Origin: Schistocephalus solidus
Taxonomy: Eukaryota > Platyhelminthes > Cestoda > Diphyllobothriidea > Diphyllobothriidae
Assembly: GCA_017591395.1 (NCBI GenBank)
Contig: WEDG01008727.1
Coordinates: 62,001 to 126,000, forward strand
Length of the DNA: 64,000 bases
Direction of reading: 5' to 3'
Shown here: in pieces, positions 21,702-33,960 of the stretch
Numbering within the stretch: position 1 is the first letter of the stretch
Layout of the letters: the number at the start of each line of letters is the position of its first letter
The notes under the pieces: generated by a model
What the model saw: only the letters and a program-made list of their open reading frames with translations
What the model was told of the DNA's origin: nothing
Databases searched by the model: none
Position numbers and translations under genes: made by a program

Positions 21702-24700
21702 CAGTTCGACCGTCGATTTCGACGAGGTCCACCGTATGCTCCACACCAGGTGGTGCAGGGACGGTGACTTGCGCGTGAATTAGTTTTAAGTGATAGTAGC
21801 CTTGCGCTGCAGCTACCGCACTCTCTCCTCCTCCCCCACCTGAGCCCGGTGTCAAGACAGAGTCAAGAAGACCGGAGATGGGAGAGGGCGCAGGTGGCTG
21901 GCGCGGCCGGAGCCGCCCCTGGGCGTGCCACCACACCTGGCTCGGATCCCACGGTGTGGGAGTGCCATAAAGGCCACATTAAGAAGGAGCCATTGCAACC
22001 TGACTCTCAGTCCGCCAGTCAGCCACTCCACACAAAACACACATTGGGCTGGCCACGCGGTCCGAGTTATCCCGTCAGTTGGCAACCTTCCAAGCCACGG
22101 CTTTTAGCGCACCGTGATAGTTTCAAGCGCGTCAGATTGTTTATAGTGAGGAATATGCACTGAGCTGTCGACCTCACTCTCTCCCCACCCCACAGTCAGA
22201 CTACTGTCCGAGCCGGTCAGTTGCCTGATGTGGGAGTGGGCGCATTAACTGACGGATCGGCGTACCCGTCTTCGCGCGCCACAGCACGACCTGGCCCCCA
22301 TAACGCACACACCAGGATTCACAAACTCAGGGGATATGGAGCAGCCATCGCCGTCTGACTCCCAGTCCACTGGTCAGCCACTCGACACACACAGCACATA
22401 CACTGAGCCGACGGCGTGGTCTGGTGGAAGCGTCAGATTGGCAGACTTCCCAGCCACGGTTTCTAGGAAACCGTGATATACTCTGGTAAATGGTGATTGT
22501 GAGGGTGTAGTCGATGTATTGGTGTAGGTAGTGTGTGCTGATGCAGCTTAGCCTCCGGTGGTTTACCGGAGGTTGTCGTGGAGGTGCATGTGTCCTAAGA
22601 GGCCCATGCGGTGTGTAAATGTGCGGGAGCAAGGAGGTCAGTGAAGGCGGGCGCGTCGACTATATGTCGGAGCCCCAGGCACTGGTTCACCAGCCTCCGT
22701 GCGATGGATTCGCAGGTGACCGGCCAGGCCGATGCGTGAGTTGAAGTTGCGGGCGCAGTGTGGGCAGGAGAAATCGGTAGAGGCTGGGGCGATGTCATTC
22801 ATGGTAGTGGGGGTGGCAGGGGCGCTAAGAATGGCAGGAGCGGAGGGTGTGAATGGTGTATCGGTGTTGTCGGCATTGTGGTGAATTCCGCTGTCATGGA
22901 TGCGCATGTGACCGAATAGGCCCATGCGATGAGTGAATGCGCGAGTACAGTGAGGGCAGTGGAGGCGACGATCTCTGCTGTGTGATGGTGTTCCAGGCAC
23001 TGGCTCACCGGTCTCTGTACGATGTATTCGCAAGTGACCGACCAGGCCGATGCGTGAGGTGAATGTGCGGTCGCATTGAGTACAGCTTAGGAGAGATTCC
23101 CCATCGCTGATGGTGGTTGTGGTGGTAGTAGTGAAGGCGAAGGCAATGGTGGTTGCGGTGGTGGGGGTAACAGGCGATGAGTAGATGGATGTGGTCTCTA
23201 TGATGGTGGGAGTAATGGAATTGATGTCAGGAGTGAGGGTGGGGGAGTCAGAATGAGGGTTGGCAGAATTTGACGTAGAAATTGGAATTGTGGGATTGTT
23301 GGTGCATTGCGTCCGAAGATGTCCGACCAGGCCGATTCGCGCGCGGAAGATGCGTTGACAGCGCGGGCATGTTGGCAGGGCCTGGGCATTGGCGGTGTTG
23401 GTGCGGGGCGCTGGTGACTTTCGTGCCGCTCTTTTGGCCTTGGCGGCGGCGATCCGGTTGGCCTCGTAGATTGCTGAACCAGTCTTCACTGATCTTCTCC
23501 ATGCCGGTCTATCCTGGGCGAGGTCTTCCCAGGTCGCCGAGTTGATTTGCAGTTGCTTCAGCGATTTCTTCAAAGTGTCCTTGTAGCGTCGTTTTTGACC
23601 CCCTGCCGACGAGAACCCGTAGCGACATCTCCGTAGAAAAGTCGTTTGGGTAGTCGCTCGTCGTCCATTCTTACCAAGTGGCCGCTCCATCGCAGCTGCA
23701 CTTGCCTCAGCATGGCATGGATGCTGAGGATTCCGGTCCGCTCCAGGACTTCCGTGTCCGGTATCCTGTCTTGCCATCTCAGCTTCAGTATTCTGCGGAG
23801 GCAGCTGAGATGAAAGTGATTCAGCTTCCTGGCTTGGTTCGAGTAGACGGTCCAGGTTTCCGCTCCGTAAAGGAGTGTCGACAAGACGACGGCCTTGTAC
23901 ATCTTCAGTTTGGTGTTCAGGTGAATACCGTGGCGATTCCACACGGAGGCCTGCAGCCGGCCGAAGGCCTGACTAGCTTTGGAAATCCGTTGGGCAACCT
24001 CGTCATCGATTCTCGTGTTGCGCGAAATCGTGCTTCCTAGATAAGCGAAGGTCTCCACGTTTTTGAGTTGAGCACCGTTGACATTGATTCGAGGAGCATT
24101 GTATTCCGCGCTGGGTGGCGGCTGGTGCATGACAACCGTTTTGGCTGTACTGATTGTTAATCCAAAATCGGCGCAGCCTTCGGCGAAGAGGTCCATGCTC
24201 CTTTGCATGTCCTCCTCCGTCACGGTGTTAAGGGCGCAGTCGTCCGCGAAGAGCAAGTCATGGACTGTAGTCGTAGACACGCGCGTTGGAGCCTGCATAC
24301 GCCGACTGTTGAGAAGGCGCCCGTCAGTTCTGTAGGCGATGCGAATACCAGGCTGCTCATCACGGTAGGCGTCCATCAGCATAGCCGAGAACATGAGACT
24401 GAAGAGGGTGGGGGCCAGTACGCAGCCCTGCTTTACTCCGTTGGTCACTGCGAATGCTTCGGATACCGTCCCGTTGTCAGTGACGCGCGCCGTCATCCCG
24501 TCATGAAGCTGACGCACCATGTGCGTGAACCGCTCAGGACAACCAAATTTCTGCATGACTTTCCACAGTCCGTCACGATTCACCGTGTCAAAGGCTTTCG
24601 TTAGATCCACGAAGGTAGTGTAAAGGTGAGTTCGCATCTCCTGACACTTCTCTTGTAGCTGGCGGGCGGCGAAGATCATATCGGTTGTCCCGCGGTGTCG

Positions 24701-27075
24701 GCGGAAGCCACATTGGCTTTCCGGGAGCAGGCCCTGCTCTAGATGACCGTTAAGACGATTGAGAAGGATACGGGCGAAGATCTTCCCGGCGATGTTGAGC
24801 AACGAGATGCCTCTGTGATTATCACAGAGTTGCCGGTTCCCCCTTCCGTTTGTAGAGATGGACGATGGTCGCGTCTTTGAAATCCTGAGGAACTTGTCCT
24901 TGGCGCCACATCTCCTGGAAGAGTGTTGTGAGTTCTGCCATCAGCCGGGGCCCACCGTGCTTGTAGACTTCCGGTGGGATTGCGTCGGATCCCGGTGCTT
25001 TACCGCTGGAAATCTGCTGCACGGCCCGGATGGTTTCTGGTAGGGAAGGCGGCAGATCCAGGTCATTGTTCGTGTCCACTTGAGGGAGCCGGTCAATGGC
25101 AGCATCGGAGATGGCTGATGAGCAATTAAGGACACTTCTGAAGTGCTCGGCCCAGCGCTTCAGAATTTGCGATTTCTCTGTCAGCAGTGTTGTCCCATCA
25201 GAGCTGAGCAGCGGTGCGGACCCCTTGATACACGGGCCGTAGATGGCCTTGATGGCTTTGAAAAAGTTTTTCATTTCATTGCGGTCCGCATAGCCTTTCG
25301 GATCATCCAGGCATCCTGCATCTCCCGCAGCCGTTGTTGTACAAGGCGCCGGCATCTGAAAAAGGCTGCTTTGGTGGCGTCAGTCCGAAGGTCCATGTAG
25401 GCTTTGTGTAGTCTATTCTTCTCCGCGAGTAAGTTGCTGATGTCGGCGTCATTGTCGTCAAACCAGTCCTGGTGTCGACGGTGTGCGCGTCCGAGTACAT
25501 CGAGGGCGGTGGACTGGATGACATTTCGCAGTTGACACCATCGTGTCTCCACGGTATCGTTATCATCTGGAGCATGCAGGTCCTCCAGTTTCTCGGTTAT
25601 TTGGTTGCTGAAATCAAAACAGTGAGCAGGCAAATTTAATAAAAGAGTATTTAACTTACATGGCGGCCTCTTACCTTGGGGCCTTCGTCGGGGTTGCAGT
25701 CGGAGCCTCATCTGGGAGATGACGAGGCGGTGATCTGTCCAACCATCGGCATCGCGGATCGCCTTGGTTACCAGCACGTCCTGTCGATCTCGCCTCCGGA
25801 CGAGAACATAGTCCAGCAGATGCCAGCGCCGCGACCGAGGGTGCATCCACGTGGCCTTCTCCCGCGTCGGAAGGCGGAAGAAGGTGTTGGACAGCAGGAG
25901 ACGGTGTTCCGCACACGTGCGCAGAAGAAGGAGGCCGTTAGCGTTGCAGCTACCCAGACCGTGGGGACCCAGCACTCCCTGCCAGGCAGCGTGGTCCGTC
26001 CCGACGCGGGCATTGAAGTCACCAAGGACAATTAACTTGTCCTCTTTCGGCACAGTCGCCAGCAAGGCGTGCAGGTCCTCGTAGAATTGGTCCTTCGCCG
26101 CATCAGAGCTCGTCATTGGGGGAGCGTAGGCGCTGATGATGGTGGCGAACTGGTCTCCCCGAAGAGGCAGGCGGAGGCTCATCAGGCGATCATTGATACC
26201 CTGCGGCAGACAGGGCAGACGTCCCACGATGTCGTTACGGATGGCAAAGGCAACACCAGCGTCGCGTCGCTCTGCCTTTGGCCGGCCGCTCCAGAAGAAG
26301 GTGTAGCTGGCCCCCACCTCCTCCAGCTGACCCTGCTCAGAGAATCGGGTCTCGCTGAGAGCAGCAATGTCCACCTTGTAGCGCGCCAGTTCCCGAGCGA
26401 CTAGCGCCGTCCGCCGTTCCGGCCGGTTGCTCCTAGGATTGTCTAAAAGGGAACGAACATTCCAGGCTGCTAGTGTGAGTGGACTCACCCGAGCAGCCTG
26501 GAGAGTATGGCGAGGGGGATGAGGACGGGGGGTATTGTTGTTTGTTTGAGTTTTACGACCGCGTAGTTTGCGATCTGCGAGCCGCGGCCGGCTGCAGAAG
26601 ACGTGAGAACCAGCATTTTTTAGGGCACATTTTCTAGCCCCTTCCTCCGCGAGGAGGCAAGCAGTGCTATCCCTAAATAGGGCTGCTCGGACATCCCAGA
26701 CGGCTGCCGAACTCCACTATGGGTCACGGTTTTGGTTTAGTGGAAGAACGACCCGAGTTAGTCTGGGCCGCCTACGGGGTTGCTGTCGCCCCCACCGTAG
26801 GACTTTTTGAGAGGGGGGAGAGATGGGAAGTTCGGGAGTCAGACATACCGGGTGTGGAGGCACACACAACACCGGAGACCCTCACCTGGTTTAGCCCGCC
26901 GGTCGTGACGGTTGCCCGGGGTGTGGCCGCTGGGAAGAACCCAACTTCGAGGAGCCACAGGTGAGAGTTGGGTACCAGTTAGAGGCGGCCACAGGAGCAT
27001 TCACCACCTGTACGAGACAAATGGAGCGACCAAATGCAAGCTGTGTGGTGCTGCCCCTAACTAGTACCCCTACAC

Positions 27076-27077
<2 letters not shown>
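21700..27077 (-). mobile_element. Full-length LINE copy 2, nearly identical to copy 1
   Basis: The whole of copy 1, from the terminal unit through the 5' leader, recurs here with an offset of 5416-5434 bp and only scattered substitutions. Examples are CACATTGGCTG versus CGCATTAACTG near 22245 and GTGCCGTCAG versus GTCCCATCAG near 25190. The 5' end touches the (CA)n at 27078-27172. It may be a second insertion of a very young element or a tandem duplication of copy 1. The substitutions and indels argue against pure sequence re-use, but an assembly artefact from two alleles cannot be excluded. Confidence 0.85.
22638..26488 (-). pseudogene. LINE copy 2 polyprotein frame, three frameshifting indels
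   Basis: The protein is the same as in copy 1 but broken. In coding order: a 16-bp deletion near 25291 (between the endonuclease and reverse transcriptase), one extra C in a run at 24839-24843 (which restores frame relative to the deletion), and one missing C in a run at 23599-23603, past the FADD box in the linker before the fingers. The resulting blocks are endonuclease (26488-25271), pre-RT (25355-24822), RT core (24802-23570) and zinc fingers (to 22638). Fingers 1-4 and the TGA in finger 5 are as in copy 1. Two of the three breaks are single-base changes in C runs, so sequencing error is possible. The 16-bp deletion is not easily explained that way. Confidence 0.85.

Positions 27078-27172
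<95 letters not shown>
27078..27172. repeat. (CA)n microsatellite, about 47 units
   Basis: An uninterrupted CA tract between the 5' end of LINE copy 2 and the next 3'-end unit. Open frames made of His-Thr or Cys-Val repeats here are artefacts. Confidence 0.95.
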
Positions 27173-27174
<2 letters not shown>

Positions 27175-28480
27175 CAGTTCGACCGTCGTAGTCCGACGAT
27201 GTCCACCGTATGCTCCATGGGAAAGTGGAGCAGGGACGGTGACTTGCGCGTGATTTAGTTTAAAGTGATAGTAGACTTGCGCTGCATCTACCGCACTCTC
27301 TCCTCCTCCCCCACCTGAGCCCGGTGTCAAGACAGAGTCAAGAAGACCGGAGGCGGGAGAGGACGCAGGTGGCTGGCGCGGCTGGGTCCCCTAAGTCCTA
27401 GCCGCCCCTAGGCGTGCCACCACACCTCCATGTTCGGCATTTGTTATGGGAGCGCAACCCGAATAACGCCTGCCGTGCCCTAATGTGGCCCCCGTGTTGG
27501 TCCAACGCATCTACCACGTGGCCCGTTTAGGGGGCACACACACACACACACACACACACGACAGTTCGACCGTCGTAGTCCGAGGATGTCCACCGTATGC
27601 TCCATGGAAGGGTGGAGCAGGGACGGTGACTTGCGCGTGAATTAGTTTTAAGTGATAGTAGCCTTGCGCTGCAGCTACCGCACTCTCTCCTCCTCCCCCA
27701 CCTGAGCCCGGTGTCAAGACAGAGTCAAGAAGACCGGAGATGGGAGAGGGCGCAGGTGACTGGCGCGGCCGGAGCCGCCCCTGGGCGTGCCACCACACCT
27801 GACACACACACACACGCGACAGTTCGACCGTCGCAGTCCGACGATCTCCACCGTATGCTCCATGGGAGAGTGGAGCAGGGACGGTGACGTGCGCGTGATT
27901 TAGTTAAAAGTGATAGTAGCCTTGCACTGCAGCTACCGCACTCTCTCCTCCTCCCCCACCTGAGCCCGGTGTCAAGATAGAGTCAAGAAGACCGGAGGCG
28001 GGAGAGGACGCAGGTGGCTGGTGCGGCTGGGTCCCCTAAATCCAAGCCGCCCTTAGGTGTGCCACCACACACACACACGCGCGCGCGACAGTTCGACCGT
28101 CGTAGTTCGACGATGTCTACCGTATGCTCCATGGAAGGGTGGAGCAGGGACGGTGACTTGCGCATGAATTAGTTTAAAGTGATAGTAGACTTGCGCTGCA
28201 TCTACCGCACTCTCTCCTCCTCCCCCACCTGAGCCCGGTGTCAAGACGGAGTCAAGAAGACCGGAGGCGGGAGAGGACGCAGGTGGCTGGCGCGGCCGGG
28301 TCCCCTAAGTCCTAGCCGCCCCTAGGCGTGCCACCACACCCACATGTTCGGCATTTGTTAGCGGAGCGCAACACGAATAACGCATGTCGTGCCCTGATGT
28401 GGCCCCCGTGTTGGTCCAACGCATCTACCACGTGGCCCGTTTAGGGGGCACAACGTGGTCCATTTAGGGGCACAAACACA
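27173..28480 (-). repeat. Head-to-tail array of LINE 3'-end units separated by (CA)n
   Basis: Four units in minus orientation: 27173-27534, 27560-27801, 27817-28064 and 28088-28455, separated by (CA)n tracts at 27535-27559, 27802-27815 and 28065-28078 (the last running into a CG tract). Each begins at CGACAGTTCGACCGTCG on the plus strand and shares GGTGACTTGCGCGTGA-like, CTACCGCACTCTCTCCTCC, GAGCCCGGTGTCAAGA and GTGCCACCACAC blocks. This is the terminal unit of the full LINE copies. Units 1 and 4 are longer (about 365 bp) and carry an extra part B with ACGCATCTACCACGTGGC and GTTCGGCATTTGTTA. Units 2 and 3 lack it. Each looks like a 5'-truncated insertion into the (TG)n tail of its neighbour. 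Confidence 0.75.
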
Positions 28481-29059
28481 CACCACCGCACATTTTCTCA
28501 CCAATGCATGCATCCCAAATGCGTTCCCCCATCACCATGCAACCCCGGCACCTTTAACTTAAGTAAGAAGTGTGCATTTAGGCTCCCCTCCATGAAGCTT
28601 CTCAGTGACAGGTGAGATTCGTGCCACATATATTATGATGTACGCAAATCTTCGGCAAATGTAGGCTGCAACCAAGTCGTGTATGGCACACAGCCACAGA
28701 CTGTGAGAGTTGAGCTCCTTGCAGTCACGCCATAACTCTACTTTCGTGTTAAAATCCTGGTCAATTGTTTGTTGTAGATCATTGAACCCGGGGGTTTTCT
28801 TAGGTGCTGATTTTGTCACCTGCACCTCACCCTTCCTCGAAAATTAGTAACGCTGTCTTGACATCACGCAAGGGCGGGAGAGCTGCTGCGCAAGTCGTCC
28901 ATCATTTAAAACGAATTCACGTGCAAGTCATCACACTTACTTTCGGCCTGCTGTGAAGCCCATGGTGGACATTTCGTTGAACTTTACGGTCAAAATTTCG
29001 TCGTCAGTAATCATATATATATATGGCAAAGATGGTATACCATACTCCCGACATATGTA
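28481..29059. other. Non-genic stretch
   Basis: No element was recognised. A minus-strand frame at 28559-28825 has no motif. A short TA tract lies at about 29013-29024. Confidence 0.4.
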
Positions 29060-29170
29060 CTAGCTAAAAGCCCAGACACATGTTTCGCCGATGTTTCTGT
29101 TGCTGCAAGACGCAGCAACGAGGAGTTCGGCTCCACGGTGATTCCCCCAGTGTTCTCTAAGCGGTTTCTG
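29060..29170 (+). repeat. Family B fragment beside a Penelope 3' end
   Basis: This matches the GAGCTAAAAGCC-AGACACGTG to GAGGTGTTCGGCTC part of family B at 7290-7400 and 55310-55390. It contains a small inverted motif (TTGCTGCAAGACGCAGCAA). It lies just outside the minus-strand PLE at 29290-30370, so it may be that element's 3' untranslated sequence. Confidence 0.55.
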
Positions 29171-29530
29171 GTTGCATAGCTGAGGTAGAGTGAATTCCGA
29201 GATGATATAGTGAAGAAAAAAGGGCTCGTCAGAAATAAGAGTTGTACTCGTGAATTATCAAGTTGGTCACACCAACCCGTCATCAGACGAAATGAACAGA
29301 GGAGAAATTAAATGGTCAGATGACCAGTTTTTGCTACAGGACAGACAACCAACAGGGGTGTGAGGACTGGGCACATAATTGTATTGGGGCCGGTTAGGGG
29401 GGCTGTTAGGGCGAAGGGAGGAGGCGAAGGGGGATGGCCACTAAATGCGACTGCAGACGGTAAAAATAATGGTCGTCGATGCGGGATGGGGACAGAAGTA
29501 ATGGCACCGATCTTGGAGGTGTTAATAGTT

Positions 29531-30370
29531 TCAACTGTTGTTCGCCGTGTCAGGGAAGAGGGTTGCGAGACAGTGAGAGTCAACAGGGTCCAGGAAAGAT
29601 AAGCGGCTGTGGTTAGGTTGTGGGCGCAAGTCAGTGAGCCGAGCACGCAGGCCTTCGAATAGAGAGTCGAGATCAACATGGCGGTTGATGCTGGTCGTGT
29701 TAGAGTGCCACGCCTCGAGGAATTCTCGCGCATGTTTGGTGTCAGCCATTGCAACAACTTTGGTTCCGTCCCAATTGAAGCGATGGTCGAATTCAAGGGC
29801 GTGCGCAAAGATGAGTGAAAAAGGGTTGCGTCGACAAATTAATAGTTTATGTTCCGTAATACGCATCCCAAGTCGTCTGCCGGTGTGACCAATATAAGTG
29901 CAAGAGCAGTTAGCACAGGGAATGTGGTAGATGACATTAGTTTGCTGCTCTTTGGGTATAGGGTCTTTTATTCGGGATAGTGTTACACGCAAGGATGATG
30001 CCGGTTTGTGCGCAATGGAGATGCCAAACCGGTTTAATTGTCGGGCGATCGCTTTGGAGATGCCCTGCATGTAAAGTAGGGAGTATAATTTACGCGGTCC
30101 GGGTTCTCCATTAGAGCCGAAGGTTTGTGGTTGCCTCTGGTGTCTGAGGCAGTTTTTCACAAAACTGACTGGGTATCCGTTGAGTCGGAATAGCCGATAC
30201 AGGTAAGTGAGTTCTTTTTTGCGTAGATGATCGCTACTACAGTAACGAAAGGCCCGGTGGAAAAGGGTTCGAACGCAGCTTCTTTTATGGGCCGCAGGAT
30301 GGTTGCTATCATAGCTTAGTATGATATCGGCATTAGAGCCTTTTAGGTGGACGTCGTTTGTTTCTCCTCA
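29531..30370 (-). pseudogene. 5'-truncated Penelope-like element with GIY-YIG domain
   Basis: The minus-strand frame is open from about 30368 to 29531. It starts inside the C-terminal part of the PLE reverse transcriptase (SNADIILSYDSNHPAAHKRS, then CVRTLFHRAFRYC and a YLYRLFRLNGYP segment). It then runs through a linker (LSRIKDPIPKEQQ) into the GIY-YIG endonuclease: VIYHIPCANCSCTYIG carries the IY and YIG strands with the Cys cluster found in PLEs. RRLGMRITEHK supplies the arginine helix, and REFLEAWHSNTTSINRH the catalytic-glutamate/asparagine segment. A TGA lies just upstream at about 30371, and the catalytic RT core is absent. Sequence down to about 29290 in another frame may be its displaced C-terminus or untranslated region. 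The domain itself looks intact, but no complete element is here. Confidence 0.85.
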
Positions 30371-31374
30371 TGCGTTTCAGTACTTTCTATTGAAAACTAA
30401 AGGGCACGCCGGAACCGCGCGTGAAAATGGAGTGCTTTTGCTGCCTAGTTATAATTTTGTCCATTGTTTCTACCCAGGGGAGTTAGAAGGCAAAAAAATG
30501 CACGAATTTTTCGGATGTAACGGCTTGAATTTGGAGCTTACATTATGGCCCTCCTTTGCATCGTAGGGAGATGCGCCGAGCGTGTGATTAGCTGTCTGCA
30601 GGAGACGGCATTTCTGCGCCCGATGAATCCAGCGAAGCGAGGCAGCAACCAAGTGCGTATGTTTGCTAGGTTGTTCCATCAGCGGAAATTGAATAATTGA
30701 ATTCACTGTTTTGCGTAGGACGAAGGGGAGATCTAAAATTCGGTAAATTACTTCTTCTTTTAGTTCTGTTGCAAAAAATCGGGTTTATCGCGTTTGTTTA
30801 AACTGAACTCGAACTATAAAAAAAACTACCTACATGCTCGCTCTTAACCTCAACGCTCTATTATGGTGGGAAAGCAAGCATCGTGCCTCCCCTTCTAGAA
30901 ACTATCATTGATACATAGAACGGGTGCGATAGCTGTAGGAATAAATTAATTCAGCCTTTATTTAACCCAGCATAACTATGATTACCATTTGGGACACAAT
31001 TATGCACACGCGCACACAATGCAGATGGTCCTCAGATGAGAGTTATCCTTTTGGTCGCAAACGAAGGCTGAAGTTTCAGCAGGATAACCTTTTGAACAGT
31101 GCCGTGTTAATCTACACTTACCTCTGTCAACAGCCCGTTCCGCCTGAAAGCTGGTTGCCTTTTCTTTACCTCAGCTGCACGTTTAGAGTTGGTTTGTTCC
31201 TCTAAGCCGATGCATCGGTGTCCACCTAAGGCGCTACGATGATCAACTGTGTTTTGTACCAAGATTAAGCCAAAACATGGATGCTGGGCTTCCAATTGCA
31301 AGTAAATTAGTGTTCAGTTATAAAAATCCACTGCTGTTTAACCGTTCCGAAAGTGGGTAAAACTGTTTAACCTA
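30371..31374. other. Non-genic stretch
   Basis: It should contain the rest of the PLE reverse transcriptase if the element were full length, but no RT core motif is visible. Open frames at 30321-30706 on both strands have no recognisable domain. Confidence 0.4.
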
Positions 31375-33960
31375 CAGTCTGTGACATAACAGATGCAAAA
31401 TGCCGAAATTCGCCAAAGATGGATGGTCACTCTCAAACCGACATCAAAGCATGTACCGAAGCCTTGAAATCTTAGTGAACCACCTTAAGTGAATTTACAA
31501 TTTAAAGGAAATGCGAAAAGTATTATTACCTTGTTGAGAACTACAACCTTTTTTAAAAAAACGACAAATATTGAAAACTTTAAAAATGCGACAAACTAAT
31601 TTATATAAGATTTTCAAGTAATAGCATAAGCATACCATTTTGTGGATATTAAGAGAACTATTCTTTTGTCAACTATCTTTATTAATATTGCTGGCCTTGG
31701 ATTACAATAAGTTTCAGATGGAATAAAAAAGCATAGGATATTTTTGAATTTCCGGCAACCTCTGATTTCACTTAAATCCTGCCTGCTTTCCTTCAATATA
31801 CAGTACGTGCCCTATCTCATGAAATCTCATGGAGTTCTTGGGATAGAGCACATTATGCGAACTCAGCCCACACTGGATCCTCCAAAGTTTTACAGTAGTA
31901 CATCAGTGCCCGTTCTTAAAAAGAATACATATTGTGGTTTAAAAATTAATATTACGTTGTTTAAAAATTCAATTTTTTTGAAAAGTGGCAAATTCCGAAA
32001 ACGTGAAAAATTAAGTTAGCTAATTAACCTGAAGTTTTCAATGAACAGAATGCCTCTCCATATAAACAAACGGTAAAATTAACAACACAAGTGGAATTAC
32101 GTTTAAAAATAGTTTTTATTGTATATTCCGCGGAAGTTGGCTTCCAGATTAAGGGCAATGGAAAGTATGGCCGTTACCAAACAGCCTAAATTTTCAGGAT
32201 ATATTTCAACACGGTTCCGCGAGAATTGGCGGTATCTTCTCTTTCTACATTGTTTACGATGCGTTTGACTAAGGCAAACAGATTTTCGCTTGATTGCGCC
32301 GGCAGGGACATCACATTAGTAAAATATGTCACAAGCTGACATGCTGATATGCCACTTAATGAGTTATAAATTTAAATATAATAGGTAGGTGAAATCGTAA
32401 ACGTACTATTTTATGTATATTAAGAGGACTTTCCTTTTGTTAAATTTCTTTCTAAGTATTTTGGGGGTTCCATTACGATGAGTTCCAGATCGTCCTTGAA
32501 ATGGTGGTTAATAATTTACGTTTTCCTGTGGCTTCTGTCTATTGCCCATAAATGTACATTCTGTTGAATGTGCTTATAAAAACCTTCAACATAAGATATT
32601 TCTTAAAGGCATTTACCAAAATGGTGAGTTCTGAAACAGTCTTTCTAATGTAGATGGCCGTTTGGGTCATATTTGTAGACTCACCCAAACCTGAAAACTC
32701 ATTGCTTAGAAGAATAAACGCCCACAACATAATTCAGGAATTAATATGACTAAAATCGATTTAAAATTTTTTATAATAAGTTAACTCTTTAAAAAACACT
32801 TTAATTAGATATTTCCCTGTCGAACGTCTGCGTACTTAGCCCTTTTTGAATATCAAGTCAAGGAAAAAAATGGGGACGTTTGACCGGTTTTTCAACTTCG
32901 CTGAAAATAAGGGATACAATGTCTGCTGAAAATGAAAGCGCTCAGTTATTTCTTTCTATCTGTGCGTTTTTGGCTTTACTTGCCCACTTTCCAGTACAGT
33001 TCTAAGATTGCGAATGCACAACAAAGTGATCGAATATTTACTAAGATTTTGCGAAGAAATGTCAATCTTCTGCCCTTTCTGTTTCAATTTTCCCTATTCG
33101 TTAATGGTTGACTACAGATAGGTATTGTCTGAACATTTTTGCGTACGGCACGATTGAGAAAAATGATGGTGACATTTTTTATATTTGCTTGTTTGCAGTC
33201 CCAATTATCGGTGTACTTAAACAACAAACACTGACATCGGTTTATTACTGAGTTTGCTGGCAAAAGAAGTTATGAATTTGCAAAACTGCCTTTTTTAAAA
33301 AAACTAAATCCGTCCTTGTTTTCCCGAAACAAAAATGCAATTTCTCATGTTTTCATTTACCTGATTTTTGTGAAAGCAAGATAAACACTTTCCGTTCTCT
33401 GAAAGGCTATTTTTAAAACTTTTCTAGCCTTTATTAAATACGTTTATAGTAGAATGCTAACAAATAAGGTTTGGTCCAGAAAGTGCAAAAGCGTAGCAAA
33501 ACACCTTGAAATCAAGAAACGTCAGAGTTGGCCCCATTTTGCCCAATTTTGCTTTCAATAAACAAATCAGAAATGAACTCTTTCTTAGAAAACAGCATTT
33601 TTCGCCCAAATCAGTACAAAAATCACAATTAACAACTTCGAATGTGCGCCATACTACCATCTTAAATTTCGAGGATGACATTTTATGAGTTAGGCATTGT
33701 ACTGTATAAGATTGAACATGTAGTGTGTTTTGCTAAAAGGCTTTCTGTGCCTCAAATCTACTCAACAAACTAAAATAACAGGGCCATATGTACGCTCAAT
33801 TACTCACTCAAGTTTTAGTCACACATTGTTTGAGTCGGGTCACTTAGGTTCATGCAAGAAATTTAAATCGTTTTATTTCATGTCTAGGTCTAATATCAAT
33901 CCTTTTTTTCCTTTTTCACTAATTTTTTTCAGAGTATTTGGCTAGCCTTTGTTAGTCATT
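31375..33960 (+). repeat. Family D satellite-like repeat, partial plus near-complete unit
   Basis: An AT-rich, non-coding repeat. A first partial unit (31375-32025) starts at GCAAAATGCCGAAATTCGCC, loses its middle and includes the family's CCTCTGATTTCAC-TAAATCCTGCC landmark at 31759. A longer unit (about 32380-33960) has AAGATATTTCTTAAA at 32592, TAGATGGCCGTTTGGGTCAT at 32651, TCTAAGATTGCGAATGCACA near 33002 and GGCTTTCTGTGCCTCAAATC near 33739. A stretch at 33460-33700 does not align with other units and may be an insertion. The open frames are short and not shared between units. Confidence 0.75.

Noticed and set aside
26891..27330. Cys-Val and His-Thr repeat proteins
   Set aside because: They are translations of the (CA)n tract and LINE end sequence, not genes.
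15641..28480. A CRISPR-like array (regular repeats with spacers)
   Set aside because: The repeats are 240-370 bp LINE 3' ends separated by (CA)n, in a eukaryotic context. There are no short direct repeats with unique spacers and no cas genes.
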